Origin: Lactobacillales bacterium
Lineage (GTDB): Bacteria; Bacillota; Bacilli; Lactobacillales; Streptococcaceae
Length of the DNA stretch: 64,000 nt
NCBI GenBank assembly: GCA_031261175.1
Contig: JAISJW010000022.1
Location: 178,154-242,153 of the forward strand
Direction: 5' to 3'
A model generated the notes under the pieces. It saw nothing but the letters and a program-made list of their open reading frames with translations, did no database searches and was not told the DNA's origin. Position numbers and translations under genes: made by a program. Positions 28,089 to 36,351 of this stretch are shown piece after piece (position 1 is the stretch's first letter; every line of letters starts with the position of its first letter).

Positions 28089-28211
28089 AGAAAAGAGCCG
28101 ATGCGTCAACATCGACCCTTAACACACTAGCGTCGCATAGCGGCAGCTCGTTATGTATTAATGTTTAGATTAACCACAAACTCGCAAAAGTCTGAGTGGT
28201 TAATCTTTTTT
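28089..28211 (+). ncRNA. Putative antisense RNA antitoxin
   Basis: A short transcript from the promoter at 28054-28082 would end at the terminator AGATTAACCAC (28167-28177) / GTGGTTAATCT (28196-28206) followed by T residues. Its 3' end overlaps the end of the small hydrophobic frame on the other strand. Its 5' end falls within the direct repeat GTAAAAGAAAAGAGC (28084-28098), which recurs at 28350-28364 and there lies opposite the toxin mRNA leader. Convergent RNAs with shared direct repeats match the par/Fst type I plan. This is inferred from layout, not homology. Confidence 0.5.
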
Positions 28212-28280
28212 CTTACCTTCACGAAACATGATGAGTAACATCATAATCTCGATCAAATGCAAAACGTCCGATGTGGACAT
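28200..28280 (-). CDS. Putative 26-residue hydrophobic type I toxin
   Basis: ATG at 28280 opens a 26-residue peptide, MSTSDVLHLIEIMMLLIMF plus a charged tail REGKKKD. One short hydrophobic helix followed by a basic tail is the form of holin-like or Fst-like type I toxins, which insert into the membrane. An AAAGGGG site lies 11 bases upstream, and the start lies inside a leader frame, so its translation may depend on the leader. The stop codon is within the stem of the antisense RNA terminator. The family assignment is tentative because the helix is short. Confidence 0.5.
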   Translation of the reverse strand: MSTSDVLHLIEIMMLLIMFREGKKKD

Positions 28281-28333
28281 AGATTTGGAAACCCCTTTCC
28301 TAAATTTTTAGTGCGCCATGGATTGTTTTCCAT
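28253..28333 (-). CDS. Leader peptide frame overlapping the small toxin
   Basis: ATG at 28333 sits behind the best ribosome site of the locus (GGAGGTGATACC) and encodes 26 residues, MENNPWRTKNLGKGFPNLC and on, ending with TGA inside the toxin frame (28-bp overlap, different frame). It could couple translation to the toxin as mok does for hok, or be a fortuitous frame. The CCATGG near the start repeats, forming a small hairpin around the initiation codon. Confidence 0.35.
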   Translation of the reverse strand: MENNPWRTKNLGKGFPNLCPHRTFCI

Positions 28334-28506
28334 GGTATCACCTCCAATCGTAAAAGAAAAGAGCTACCACCAATGACTTTAACTAGTGTAATAAATAGAA
28401 TAACACAATTCGCAACGGCGTGAAAACTCGATTTCCGAGCTTAATATTTTTTCTATCAAATAGGTTACATAGTGTAATTCATACAAATCTTAAGAGTTTA
28501 AGAAAT

Positions 28507-28536
28507 TTGACAGATTATGTGATTTTGTGATATAAT
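28507..28536 (+). promoter_or_regulatory. Promoter of rpsF-ssb-rpsR
   Basis: TTGACA (28507-28512), 18-bp spacer, TATAAT (28531-28536) preceded by TGTGA. Confidence 0.85.
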
Positions 28537-28539
28537 GTA

Positions 28540-28612
28540 TTTTCGGAGTTATGCCCTTGTGGCTGCTTCGCCTTGTGGGCACGTCGGGTGTCCACCAATA
28601 GACCAAAAGGAG
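28540..28612 (+). promoter_or_regulatory. Probable S6:S18 ribosomal protein leader RNA
   Basis: The 85-nt leader of rpsF folds around TGCCC (from 28551) pairing with GGGCA (to 28582), followed by GTCGGGTGTCCACC. Autoregulatory leaders bound by S6:S18 are widespread at this position in front of rpsF. I assign it by position and stem-loop; a covariance model would settle it. Confidence 0.55.
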
Positions 28613-28621
28613 GAAATAATT

Positions 28622-28924
28622 ATGAGCAAAGTTCAAGCTTATGAAATTACTTACATTATCCGTCCTAACATTGATGCCGATGCACAAAAAGCTTTAGTTG
28701 AACGTTTTGATTCTATCTTAACTGACAACGGAGCAACTATCGAATCATCTAAAGTTTGGGAAAAACGTAAGTTAGCTTATGAAGTTAAAGGATTTAACGA
28801 AGGTATCTACCATATCGTTAATGCTTCAGCTGCAACTGACGCTTTAGCTACTAGCGAGTTCGATCGTTTAGCTAAAATCAACGATGACATTATCCGTCAC
28901 GTTGTAATTAAAAAAGAAGCGTAA
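28622..28924 (+). CDS. rpsF: 30S ribosomal protein S6
   Basis: A 100-residue protein, [23 protein letters not shown] through [38 protein letters not shown], standard for S6. The start is ATG 28622 after AAAGGAGG; an in-frame extension upstream would run through the structured leader. It heads the rpsF-ssb-rpsR operon. Confidence 0.97.
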   Translation: MSKVQAYEITYIIRPNIDADAQKALVERFDSILTDNGATIESSKVWEKRKLAYEVKGFNEGIYHIVNASAATDALATSEFDRLAKINDDIIRHVVIKKEA

Positions 28925-28936
28925 GGGGTAGAAATT

Positions 28937-29449
28937 ATGATTAATAATGTTGTTATTGTGGGACGTTTAACACGTGATCTTGATATTAAAACATCAGGTT
29001 CAGGTATGACTGTCGGCCGTTTCTCGCTAGCTGTTGATGCTAGTCGCAAGAACGCCAACGGAGAACGTCATACGAATTTCATCAACTGTGTGGCTTTTGG
29101 TAAAGCTGCTGAGTTGATCAATCAATACATGAAAAAAGGTAGCCAATTAGGCGTTACTGGTGAACTTCGCACTGGAAGTTATCAGAATCAACAAGGAAAC
29201 ACTGTTTACACTACAGATGTAGTCGTTAATGAGTTCCAATTCCTTGATTCTCGCAACTCTAACAGCGGAAGTGCGCCGGCAAGTGGTGGTTTCGCACCTC
29301 AGTCTGCTCCGGCTCCGACACAATCAACTGGTTTTAATCAACCTGCTCCTCAAAGCAACAACTTCAACGCTGGAGACCACAACTTAAGTGGTGGATTCTC
29401 AACGCCTGTTGACAATGTTGACTTTTCAGATGATGACTTACCGTTTTAA
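28937..29449 (+). CDS. ssb: Single-stranded DNA-binding protein
   Basis: The 170-residue protein has an OB fold (about 1-105, MINNVVIVGRLTRDLDIKTSGSG, NFINCVAFGKAAELINQYMKKG), a Gln/Asn/Pro/Ser-rich linker, and the acidic tip DFSDDDLPF that docks replication and repair partners. Located between rpsF and rpsR as usual. Confidence 0.98.
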   Translation: MINNVVIVGRLTRDLDIKTSGSGMTVGRFSLAVDASRKNANGERHTNFINCVAFGKAAELINQYMKKGSQLGVTGELRTGSYQNQQGNTVYTTDVVVNEFQFLDSRNSNSGSAPASGGFAPQSAPAPTQSTGFNQPAPQSNNFNAGDHNLSGGFSTPVDNVDFSDDDLPF

Positions 29450-29475
29450 ACAAATTGAATTAGGAGGAAAACAAA

Positions 29476-29712
29476 ATGGCTTTTCAAAAACGTCCGATGC
29501 GTAAACGTCGTAAAGTAGATTATATCGCTGCTAACAAAATCGAATACGTGGACTACAAAGATGTAGAATTATTACAACGCTTTATTTCAGAACGCGGTAA
29601 AATCTTACCTCGTCGTGTAACTGGTGCTTCTGCTAAGAACCAACGTAAAGTTACTACTGCAATCAAACGCGCTCGTGTAATGGCTCTATTACCATTCGTA
29701 GCTGAAGACTAA
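29476..29712 (+). CDS. rpsR: 30S ribosomal protein S18
   Basis: A 78-residue basic protein with [39 protein letters not shown] and [15 protein letters not shown]. No CXXC zinc motif, the usual Lactobacillales-type form. AGGAGG precedes the start. Confidence 0.98.
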   Translation: MAFQKRPMRKRRKVDYIAANKIEYVDYKDVELLQRFISERGKILPRRVTGASAKNQRKVTTAIKRARVMALLPFVAED

Positions 29713-29740
29713 GCGTCTGCTTGGTTATCTAAAAATAACG

Positions 29741-29760
29741 AAGAGGCCTCTGGGTCTCTT
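29741..29760 (+). terminator. Terminator after rpsR
   Basis: AAGAGGCC-TCTG-GGTCTCTT followed by TTTT; a parS site begins three bases later. Confidence 0.8.
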
Positions 29761-29762
29761 TT

Positions 29763-29778
29763 TGTTTCACGTGAAACA
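29763..29778. promoter_or_regulatory. parS: parS centromere site 1
   Basis: TGTTTCACGTGAAACA, a perfect 16-bp palindrome identical to the Bacillus ParB/Spo0J consensus site. Confidence 0.92.
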
Positions 29779-29799
29779 ATCGTATCATTGATGTGAAAA

Positions 29800-29815
29800 A
29801 GTTTCACGTGAAACA
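29800..29815. promoter_or_regulatory. parS: parS centromere site 2 (one mismatch)
   Basis: AGTTTCACGTGAAACA, one base off the consensus, 37 bp after site 1 and just upstream of the rplI promoter TATGGTATAAT. Confidence 0.85.
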
Positions 29816-29851
29816 TAGGTTTATGGTATAATATTAACAAGAGGTGACATT

Positions 29852-30301
29852 ATGAAAATAGTATTTATTAAAGATGTAAAAGGTAAAGGTAAGAAGGGTG
29901 AAATCAAAGAGATTGCATCTGGATATGCTCAATTCCTTATCAAAAATGGATCAGCTAAAGTAGCCAATAATACAGCGTTAGGCGAACTAGATGGTCAGAA
30001 GAAAGCTAAAGAAAAACACGAGGCCGAAATCTTGGCTGAAGCTCAAGAATTAAAAGCTTTCTTAGAAAAAGAAGACACAATCGTGCACTTTAAAGATAAA
30101 CCAAAAGCCGATGGAAGCAGTATTGGTGCGGTTTCATCGATTGTTCTAGTCAAAGAGCTAGAAAAACAATACGGTGTTAAAGTGGATAAGCACAAGCTAG
30201 AAATGAACCATCCAATCAAGTCTTTTGGTAACTCTGAAGTGCCAGTTAAGCTGCATAAAGACGTTAAATCTAAGATTCAATTAAGAGTAGATGAAGCATA
30301 A
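29852..30301 (+). CDS. rplI: 50S ribosomal protein L9
   Basis: The 149-residue protein has the L9 N-terminal domain (KIVFIKDVKGKGKKGEIKEIASGYAQFLIKNGSAKVA), a long connecting helix and a C-terminal domain with GSSIGAVSSIVLVKELEKQYG. Full length. AGAGGTGAC precedes the start. Followed within 20 bp by dnaB. Confidence 0.97.
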   Translation: MKIVFIKDVKGKGKKGEIKEIASGYAQFLIKNGSAKVANNTALGELDGQKKAKEKHEAEILAEAQELKAFLEKEDTIVHFKDKPKADGSSIGAVSSIVLVKELEKQYGVKVDKHKLEMNHPIKSFGNSEVPVKLHKDVKSKIQLRVDEA

Positions 30302-30304
30302 AAA

Positions 30305-30320
30305 TGTTTCACGTGAAACA
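30305..30320. promoter_or_regulatory. parS: parS centromere site 3
   Basis: Perfect TGTTTCACGTGAAACA in the four-base-flanked junction between rplI and dnaB; its last base is the A of the first possible dnaB ATG. Confidence 0.92.
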
Positions 30321-31708
30321 TGGTGAATGAAATGAATGAAGAAAGAGAATTACCACGCAACCAGGAAGCAGAACAAGCGGTTCTTGGTTCGATTCTGCTA
30401 GTTAATGAAGCGGTAATAACAGCGTTAGAGTTTGTCGAAAGTGCAGACTTCTATTATGTAGCTCACCGCATTATCTTCGATGCGATGACTCGTCTACATA
30501 ATATGAACCAAGCTATTGATGTTCTGACGCTGAAAGATCAACTAGAGCGCAACAATCAACTAGAAGATATCGGTGGAATCAGCTATTTAGCTGACTTAAC
30601 TAATGTTGTGCCAACTGCAGCGAGTGTTGAACACTACAGCAAGATAGTTCAAGAGGCTTCAACGCGCCGTAAAACTATCAGCTTTATGACTGGTGTCATC
30701 AAAGATGCCTACGATGGAGCGGCTACAGCTGAAGAGTTAGTTGCTAATGCTGAAGAAAAGGTCCAAGCGTTATCTAGCATCCGTAATGGTGGTGGAATGC
30801 GCCTGATTTCAGACGTTCTTCACACAACTGTCCAAGATATCGAGCGTCTATCTAAGTTCAAAGGTAATGTTACCGGTCTTCCTACTGGATTTACCGAATT
30901 AGATAAGATTACAGCAGGGCTTCATCCGGGGCAAATGATCATTGTTGGAGCACGTCCAGGGGTTGGTAAGACTGCGTTCGCACTGAACTTAGCGCAAAAC
31001 GCTGCTACTAAGACCGGCGGTTCAGTTGCCATCTTCAATATGGAAATGTCAGCCGAAGATTTGGTTAAACGGATGCTTTGTGCTGAAGGGATGATTGATG
31101 CTACCAATATGAAGACAGGTCAGTTAACACCTGATGAATGGGAAAAGTTGACGTTCGCTATGGGTCAACTAAGTCGTACTAACATCTATATTGATGACAC
31201 GGCCGGACTTAAGATTACTGAAATGCGTTCTAAGTGTCGTAAGTTAGCACAGGAAACTAAAGACCTAAAATTAATAGTTATCGATTACTTGCAACTGCTT
31301 ACGCCAGCTAATGCCCGGTTAGATCGTCAGAACCAAGTATCTGAAATGTCACGTGAGATTAAGAAGTTAGCATTGGAGCTTAAAGTTCCGATTGTGACCC
31401 TTACTCAATTATCACGTGGAGTTGAACAACGCCAAGACAAACGCCCAGTTCTAAGCGACATCCGGGAATCTGGTTCGATTGAGCAAGATGCCGATGTGGT
31501 AACGTTCCTTTACCGCGACGATTATTATCGTCCGGAAGAAGGTGCAGAAGAGCAAATGCCGCAGAAAGAAGACATCATCGAAATCATCGTTGAGAAGAAC
31601 CGTAGTGGTGCTCGCGGCACGGTCGAGTTGATCTTCAAGAAAGAATACAATAAATTCTCAGGTATCCTTACAGATAATTCCTGGGAAATGGCCGAAGGCT
31701 ACGTATAA
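30320..31708 (+). CDS. dnaB: Replicative DNA helicase DnaB
   Basis: The 462-residue protein has the N-terminal helical domain (RNQEAEQAVLGSILL) and a RecA-like C-terminal helicase domain with Walker A GARPGVGKTAFALN, LIVIDYLQLL and the DNA-binding loop. Named dnaB after E. coli (dnaC in B. subtilis). The start may be ATG 30320, which overlaps parS, or ATG 30332 with a GGTGA site five bases upstream; the second is more plausible. Unwinds DNA at the fork. Confidence 0.97.
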   Translation: MVNEMNEERELPRNQEAEQAVLGSILLVNEAVITALEFVESADFYYVAHRIIFDAMTRLHNMNQAIDVLTLKDQLERNNQLEDIGGISYLADLTNVVPTAASVEHYSKIVQEASTRRKTISFMTGVIKDAYDGAATAEELVANAEEKVQALSSIRNGGGMRLISDVLHTTVQDIERLSKFKGNVTGLPTGFTELDKITAGLHPGQMIIVGARPGVGKTAFALNLAQNAATKTGGSVAIFNMEMSAEDLVKRMLCAEGMIDATNMKTGQLTPDEWEKLTFAMGQLSRTNIYIDDTAGLKITEMRSKCRKLAQETKDLKLIVIDYLQLLTPANARLDRQNQVSEMSREIKKLALELKVPIVTLTQLSRGVEQRQDKRPVLSDIRESGSIEQDADVVTFLYRDDYYRPEEGAEEQMPQKEDIIEIIVEKNRSGARGTVELIFKKEYNKFSGILTDNSWEMAEGYV

Positions 31709-31714
31709 AAACCC

Positions 31715-31745
31715 AAAAGTTTTCCACAACCTGTGGAAAACTTTT
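31715..31745 (+). terminator. Terminator after dnaB
   Basis: AAAAGTTTTCCACA, loop ACC, then TGTGGAAAACTTTT. Each arm contains TTTTCCACA, a near DnaA box. Confidence 0.85.
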
Positions 31746-31767
31746 TCTTTAACAACAAACATCGCAG

Positions 31768-31797
31768 TTGAAAGAAACTCCCGCTTAATGTTATAAT
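31768..31797 (+). promoter_or_regulatory. Promoter of purA
   Basis: TTGAAA (31768-31773), 18-bp spacer, TATAAT (31792-31797) in TGTTATAAT. Confidence 0.75.
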
Positions 31798-31836
31798 TAG
31801 AGGTAATTGTTTCAAAAGACAAGGGAGGATTTATTT

Positions 31837-33129
31837 ATGTCATCAGTAGTAGTTGTTGGAACACAATGGGGCGACGAGGGTAAAGGTAAAATCACGGACT
31901 TTCTAAGTGAAAATGCCGAAGTTATCGCGCGCTACCAAGGTGGAGATAATGCAGGTCACACGATTCAATTCGATGGTGTAACTTATAAATTACATTTAAT
32001 TCCATCAGGGATTTTTGCACCTGAAAAAGTCAGCGTGATCGGAAACGGTGTCGTAGTCAATCCTGAAAGCCTAGTCAAAGAGCTTGCGTACTTACACGAA
32101 CGCAACATCACAACTGATAACCTGCGCATCAGCGACCGCGCGCACGTAATCCTGCCTTACCACATCCTTCAAGACCAATGTCAAGAAGACGCCAAAGGCG
32201 AAAACAAAATCGGAACAACGATCAAAGGTATCGGCCCTTGCTACATGGACAAGGCAAGTCGCATCGGAATCCGGATCGCCGACTTATTAGACAAAGAAAT
32301 TTTCGAGGAACGCTTACGTCGTAACCTTAAACATAAAAACGAAATCTTCGTAAAACTTTACGGTGTAGAGCCGCTAGTCTTCGAAGAAATTTTCGAGAAA
32401 TTCTACGACTTTGGTCAACAAATCAAAAAATACGTTGCTGATACTTCAGTTATCTTAAACGATGCTTTAGATGATGGTAAACGCGTCTTGTTCGAAGGTG
32501 CGCAAGGCGTAATGCTTGATATCGATCAAGGAACTTACCCATTCGTAACTTCATCTAACCCAGTGGCTGGTGGTGTAACTATCGGTTCGGGTGTTGGCCC
32601 TGTCAAAATCGACAAGGTTGTCGGTGTTTGTAAAGCCTACACTTCTCGTGTTGGTGATGGACCATTCCCGACAGAATTGTTCGACGAAACTGGTCACCAA
32701 ATCCGCGAAGTCGGTCGTGAATATGGAACGACGACTGGACGTCCGCGTCGTGTCGGTTGGTATGACTCAGTCGTGATGCGTCACTCTAAACGCGTGTCAG
32801 GAATCACCAACCTTTGCTTAAACTCAATCGACGTCTTGACTGGCCTGCCAGTCGTGAAAATCGCCGTGGCTTACGAGTTGGATGGCGAAAGAATCACGCA
32901 CTACCCGGCAAGTCTAAAACAATTAGAACGCTGCGTTCCAGTTTATGAAGAACTTCCAGGTTGGACAGAAGACATCACTGGTTGCCGCACGCTTGAAGAA
33001 TTACCAGAAAACGCTCGCAACTATGTTCGCCGCGTTGGTGAATTGGTTGGCGTTAAGATTTCAACATTCTCAGTTGGACCAGATCGCACTCAAACTAACG
33101 TCTTAGAAAACGTTTGGGCGAAAATCTAA
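31837..33129 (+). CDS. purA: Adenylosuccinate synthetase
   Basis: The 430-residue enzyme has the GTP-binding start [25 protein letters not shown]-like GGDNAGHTI, and the C-terminal [17 protein letters not shown]. It makes adenylosuccinate from IMP and aspartate, the first step to AMP. Start is ATG 31837 after AAGGGAGG. It follows dnaB as in many Lactobacillales. Confidence 0.98.
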   Translation: MSSVVVVGTQWGDEGKGKITDFLSENAEVIARYQGGDNAGHTIQFDGVTYKLHLIPSGIFAPEKVSVIGNGVVVNPESLVKELAYLHERNITTDNLRISDRAHVILPYHILQDQCQEDAKGENKIGTTIKGIGPCYMDKASRIGIRIADLLDKEIFEERLRRNLKHKNEIFVKLYGVEPLVFEEIFEKFYDFGQQIKKYVADTSVILNDALDDGKRVLFEGAQGVMLDIDQGTYPFVTSSNPVAGGVTIGSGVGPVKIDKVVGVCKAYTSRVGDGPFPTELFDETGHQIREVGREYGTTTGRPRRVGWYDSVVMRHSKRVSGITNLCLNSIDVLTGLPVVKIAVAYELDGERITHYPASLKQLERCVPVYEELPGWTEDITGCRTLEELPENARNYVRRVGELVGVKISTFSVGPDRTQTNVLENVWAKI

Positions 33130-33139
33130 TAAATAAATC

Positions 33140-33179
33140 ATAGTTGCGAACGGATAATTGCTTATCTGTTCGTAACTAT
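33140..33179 (+). terminator. Terminator after purA
   Basis: An 18-bp stem (ATAGTTGCGAACGGATAA and complement with two G-U pairs) around TTGC, then TTATCTTTTT. Confidence 0.8.
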
Positions 33180-33309
33180 TTATCTTTTTAGTGGTAAAAA
33201 TTAGATTGAAACGACAATATAATATATTAAGATAAAAAATAAAGTTATGATAATGTGGTAGAATTAAATAACTCATACTCAGATAAATTAACTTTTAAAG
33301 GAGTCTATT

Positions 33310-35670
33310 ATGGCAGATGAAAGAGTTTTAGCGACACAGAGATGGTTAAACGCAACTTATGGAAGTGTTTCTGGATTTGGATCGGTTCCAGAAGATGGCA
33401 AAACCGGATGGCTAACAATATATGGATTAATTCGCGGATTGCAACACGAATTTGGAATTGAGAATCTAGTAGATAATTTCGGACCGACAACAATTCGTAA
33501 CTGGGATGATTCTATTGCAGAATGGTGGAAAAACGCGCCTGCAAGGCTAAATGGCAATTTTGTGTATTTGATTCAAGGAGCATTTTGGTGCAAAGGAATT
33601 GATCCTGGAGGATTTAATGGTGAATATTCTGGAAGGTTAAAAGATGCACTTATGGAGTTGCAATCTGATGCTGGTTTTTCCACACCTAGCGGAACGTTTG
33701 AATCAATGTGGGCGAAATGCTTGTTCGATATGAGCGCATTTGTTTTAGTTCAAGGCGGAGATGACACGATTAGAAAAATCCAACAATGGATTAATGCTAA
33801 TTTTTACCAATATTGCGGTGTACTGTCTGCAGATGGTATTTATCAAAGGGATACAAATAGTGGACTTATTTACGCATTACAAGCTATGGAAGGAATGTCT
33901 CCAGAAGAATCCACGGGTACATATGGAAATAAGACTACTGAATTAACGCCTACAATCACCGCAAGTAGTCCTGAAAATTTAATTAAATTATTGCAAAGCG
34001 CTTTATATGTAAATGGATTTTATAAAGAAGGGGGTATTAATGGAAAATTCACTGAAGATTTATCTGAAAGCATTTATCAATTTAGAAAATTCATGAATTT
34101 AACTCCTTATAACAATATCGCAGATATGACAGTTGTTAAGGGGTTATTAAGCAGTTCGGGAAATGTTAATCGTAAAACCGAAGGTGTTGATGCTTCGACT
34201 AAAGTTTTAACAGAAAGTGTAATAAATACACTAAAAAATAATGGCATAACACATGTTGGTCGTTATTTAACAGGTACGGTTGGAGTGCCGCCTAATGATC
34301 GTGATAAAAGTTTATCTAGAGAAGAATTGCAATTATTATTCAATGCGGGACTATCAGTTTTCCCGATATACCAAGATGATAAGGCTCAATTGAGTTATTT
34401 TAGTTATTCACAGGGATTGAACGATGGAACAGTAGCTACAGCTAAAGCAAAATCTTTAGGGATACCAACTGGAACAGTCATTTATTTCGCAGTTGATATA
34501 GATGTTTTGGGTGATGATATTTCGGGAATAATAACTCCGCATTTTAAAGGAGTGATAGAAAACACGGCTAAAAACGGTTATGTTGTAGGAATTTATGGAA
34601 CGAGAAATGTTTGCAATAAAGTCATAGCCGCAGGATATGCTAAATTTGCATTTGTATCAGATATGTCTACTGGATTTAGTGGCAATTTAGGTTTTCCAAT
34701 GCCTAGACAGTGGGCATTTGATCAAATATTAGAAGAAACTATTGGTAGCGGAGATGGATCTATAGGAGTTGATCATGATGCGATTTCCGGAAGAGACAAT
34801 GGTTTTAATAGTTTTTCTGCTGGTGAGGATAAATACGAGCAATACATTGAACACAATAAAAAAATGATTGAACAAATGCTAAAAGTATATCAGTTATTAG
34901 AGACCGAAACTTTAGATTGCTCGATAAATCCGCATCTATCCTTTTATAGATACAAGGATTATAACGAGATGGCTTGGAACGTCTTAGCAGCACCAGTTAG
35001 CCAACACGATAAATTAATATTTGATGATTTGTGGGATAAATTGAATGCAGAGGAAACTATGTTAAAAACTATATTCGATCCTTATTCTGGAAAAGAAATA
35101 GATTTGAGTCACATGATTGTAACTTTGCAAACCCATCTGTTTTTATCGGCAATAATATATGAAGGAGTTGCTGATTTTGCTGGCTGGGCAGGAGATTTAT
35201 TGACATGTTGGGGATATGCAAAAACAAAAACTGAAAAAAAACCAGATGAATTAGAAAGTTTTTTATATGAATATATAGGAAGTGATGATTCATCAACTTT
35301 CGGAAAAGAGGATTTTTATCAAGATATAGATGCTTATAATTTGGCTCAATTAGTCAAAAAAGATGGAGATGAAAAAGCGATTACTGCAATGATAGAATAT
35401 TATATTAACGGCGGTTGCCAAAACAGAACTGCACTATTTATTAGGGATCGATTCGGAGGATCGGATCATATTTTTGATGAAACATTACAATTACTAACGT
35501 CCAATCCAACGATTGATATTTTAGGAGAAGGTCTATTATTATTTTTCATTACGTTAAAGGTTGAAAATCATACGATGAACGACTTCTTAGGAGATGGTAA
35601 AGTTACGGCAACGGCATGGGCGAATAAACTTAATTATTTCTTCAATAGTGGACTTTATGAGGAGGCGTAA
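33310..35670 (+). CDS. Leaderless multidomain protein with DUF1906 glycoside-hydrolase-like domain
   Basis: The 786-residue protein has no signal peptide (MADERVLATQRWLNATYG). Residues 1-290 hold three peptidoglycan-binding-like repeats (LATQRWLNATYG, DTIRKIQQWINANF, NLIKLLQSALYVNGFY), each followed by a D/NG turn. Residues about 295-500 form a DUF1906 (Rv2525c-like) TIM-barrel domain: EGVDASTKVLTESVINTLK, HVGRYLTGT, VIYFAVDID, VVGIYGTRNVCN. The C-terminal 280 residues are of unknown type and rich in helices. Such domains are thought to act on cell-wall glycans. AT-rich composition differs from the neighbouring core genes. AAAGGAG precedes ATG. It overlaps the lipoprotein gene start by one base. 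Confidence 0.8.
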   Translation: MADERVLATQRWLNATYGSVSGFGSVPEDGKTGWLTIYGLIRGLQHEFGIENLVDNFGPTTIRNWDDSIAEWWKNAPARLNGNFVYLIQGAFWCKGIDPGGFNGEYSGRLKDALMELQSDAGFSTPSGTFESMWAKCLFDMSAFVLVQGGDDTIRKIQQWINANFYQYCGVLSADGIYQRDTNSGLIYALQAMEGMSPEESTGTYGNKTTELTPTITASSPENLIKLLQSALYVNGFYKEGGINGKFTEDLSESIYQFRKFMNLTPYNNIADMTVVKGLLSSSGNVNRKTEGVDASTKVLTESVINTLKNNGITHVGRYLTGTVGVPPNDRDKSLSREELQLLFNAGLSVFPIYQDDKAQLSYFSYSQGLNDGTVATAKAKSLGIPTGTVIYFAVDIDVLGDDISGIITPHFKGVIENTAKNGYVVGIYGTRNVCNKVIAAGYAKFAFVSDMSTGFSGNLGFPMPRQWAFDQILEETIGSGDGSIGVDHDAISGRDNGFNSFSAGEDKYEQYIEHNKKMIEQMLKVYQLLETETLDCSINPHLSFYRYKDYNEMAWNVLAAPVSQHDKLIFDDLWDKLNAEETMLKTIFDPYSGKEIDLSHMIVTLQTHLFLSAIIYEGVADFAGWAGDLLTCWGYAKTKTEKKPDELESFLYEYIGSDDSSTFGKEDFYQDIDAYNLAQLVKKDGDEKAITAMIEYYINGGCQNRTALFIRDRFGGSDHIFDETLQLLTSNPTIDILGEGLLLFFITLKVENHTMNDFLGDGKVTATAWANKLNYFFNSGLYEEA

Positions 35671-36155
35671 TGAGAAAAATAATTAAATTACTATTTTTTT
35701 TAATACTTCTAATAGGTGTTTCAGGTTGCGGAAATGATATGTTTGAGGATTATACGCCAGAGGAGCTGGTCGAAGATGTCCAACGCCAAGCGGCAGATAA
35801 ACGGCCGCCTATTTCATACGAAATCCAAGATGAATACAAGCTTAGCGAATGTTTTAGATTTGATGGAGAAGAAGAGTATCAAAAAAATACAGAAGTAATT
35901 TCGTTCGGCCTGTTAGCTAGCCATACATCTTTTAATCAAAGGTTTAGGGAATTCAACGAAGAAGAACAAATAATATTTATAGAAGCTCTTTGTTCTTATC
36001 AAGGTAAATTGCTTAATAATTATAAATTTACATCAATAATTGTCAAAACAATATATAATTCCAGAGAAGCTTTAGGTGGACGAAGTTCGTATTACAAATT
36101 CATTATGACACTGGAAGATGGAACAAAAATATTCATATACAAGGATGGATTATAG
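35670..36155 (+). CDS. Small lipoprotein paired with the DUF1906 gene
   Basis: The 161-residue protein has a type II signal peptide (basic MRKIIK, hydrophobic LLFFLILLIGV, lipobox SGC with Cys about 20), so it would be anchored to the outer face of the membrane. The mature part is acidic and unrecognised. TAATG coupling to the upstream gene suggests a functional pair, perhaps an exported wall-active effector and a membrane-anchored partner or immunity protein; this is inference. The gene is AT-rich. Confidence 0.8.
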   Translation: MRKIIKLLFFLILLIGVSGCGNDMFEDYTPEELVEDVQRQAADKRPPISYEIQDEYKLSECFRFDGEEEYQKNTEVISFGLLASHTSFNQRFREFNEEEQIIFIEALCSYQGKLLNNYKFTSIIVKTIYNSREALGGRSSYYKFIMTLEDGTKIFIYKDGL

Positions 36156-36181
36156 ATAAGTCGTTAATGATAAAAATAATG

Positions 36182-36210
36182 AGCCGCTAAACTTGAGAAG
36201 TTTAGCGGCT
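36182..36210 (+). terminator. Terminator before the heat-shock operon
   Basis: AGCCGCTAAACTT, loop GAG, AAGTTTAGCGGCT, then TTT. The first CIRCE element starts two bases later. Confidence 0.88.
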
Positions 36211-36211
36211 T

Positions 36212-36238
36212 TTAGCACTCTTTTCAAAGAAGTGCTAA
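36212..36238. promoter_or_regulatory. CIRCE operator 1
   Basis: TTAGCACTC-N9-AAGTGCTAA, one base off the consensus HrcA operator, 28 bp upstream of the -35 box. Confidence 0.93.
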
Positions 36239-36265
36239 GTTTTTTAAGATATCTAAACTTTTTTC

Positions 36266-36294
36266 TTGACCGGACGTTCGCATTGCGATATAAT
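36266..36294 (+). promoter_or_regulatory. Promoter of hrcA-grpE-dnaK
   Basis: TTGACC (36266-36271), 17-bp spacer, TATAAT (36289-36294), flanked by the two CIRCE elements. Confidence 0.88.
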
Positions 36295-36305
36295 AGATTT
36301 TGTAA

Positions 36306-36332
36306 TTAGCACTCAAACAAATTAAGTGCTAA
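36306..36332. promoter_or_regulatory. CIRCE operator 2
   Basis: TTAGCACTC-N9-AAGTGCTAA directly downstream of the -10 box, where bound HrcA would block transcription. Confidence 0.95.
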
Positions 36333-36351
36333 AAAATATGGAGGTGTCACA

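Noticed and set aside
28032-28620. tRNA or rRNA genes after ssrA
   Set aside because: No cloverleaf, GTTCGA loop or rRNA signature other than the tmRNA itself.
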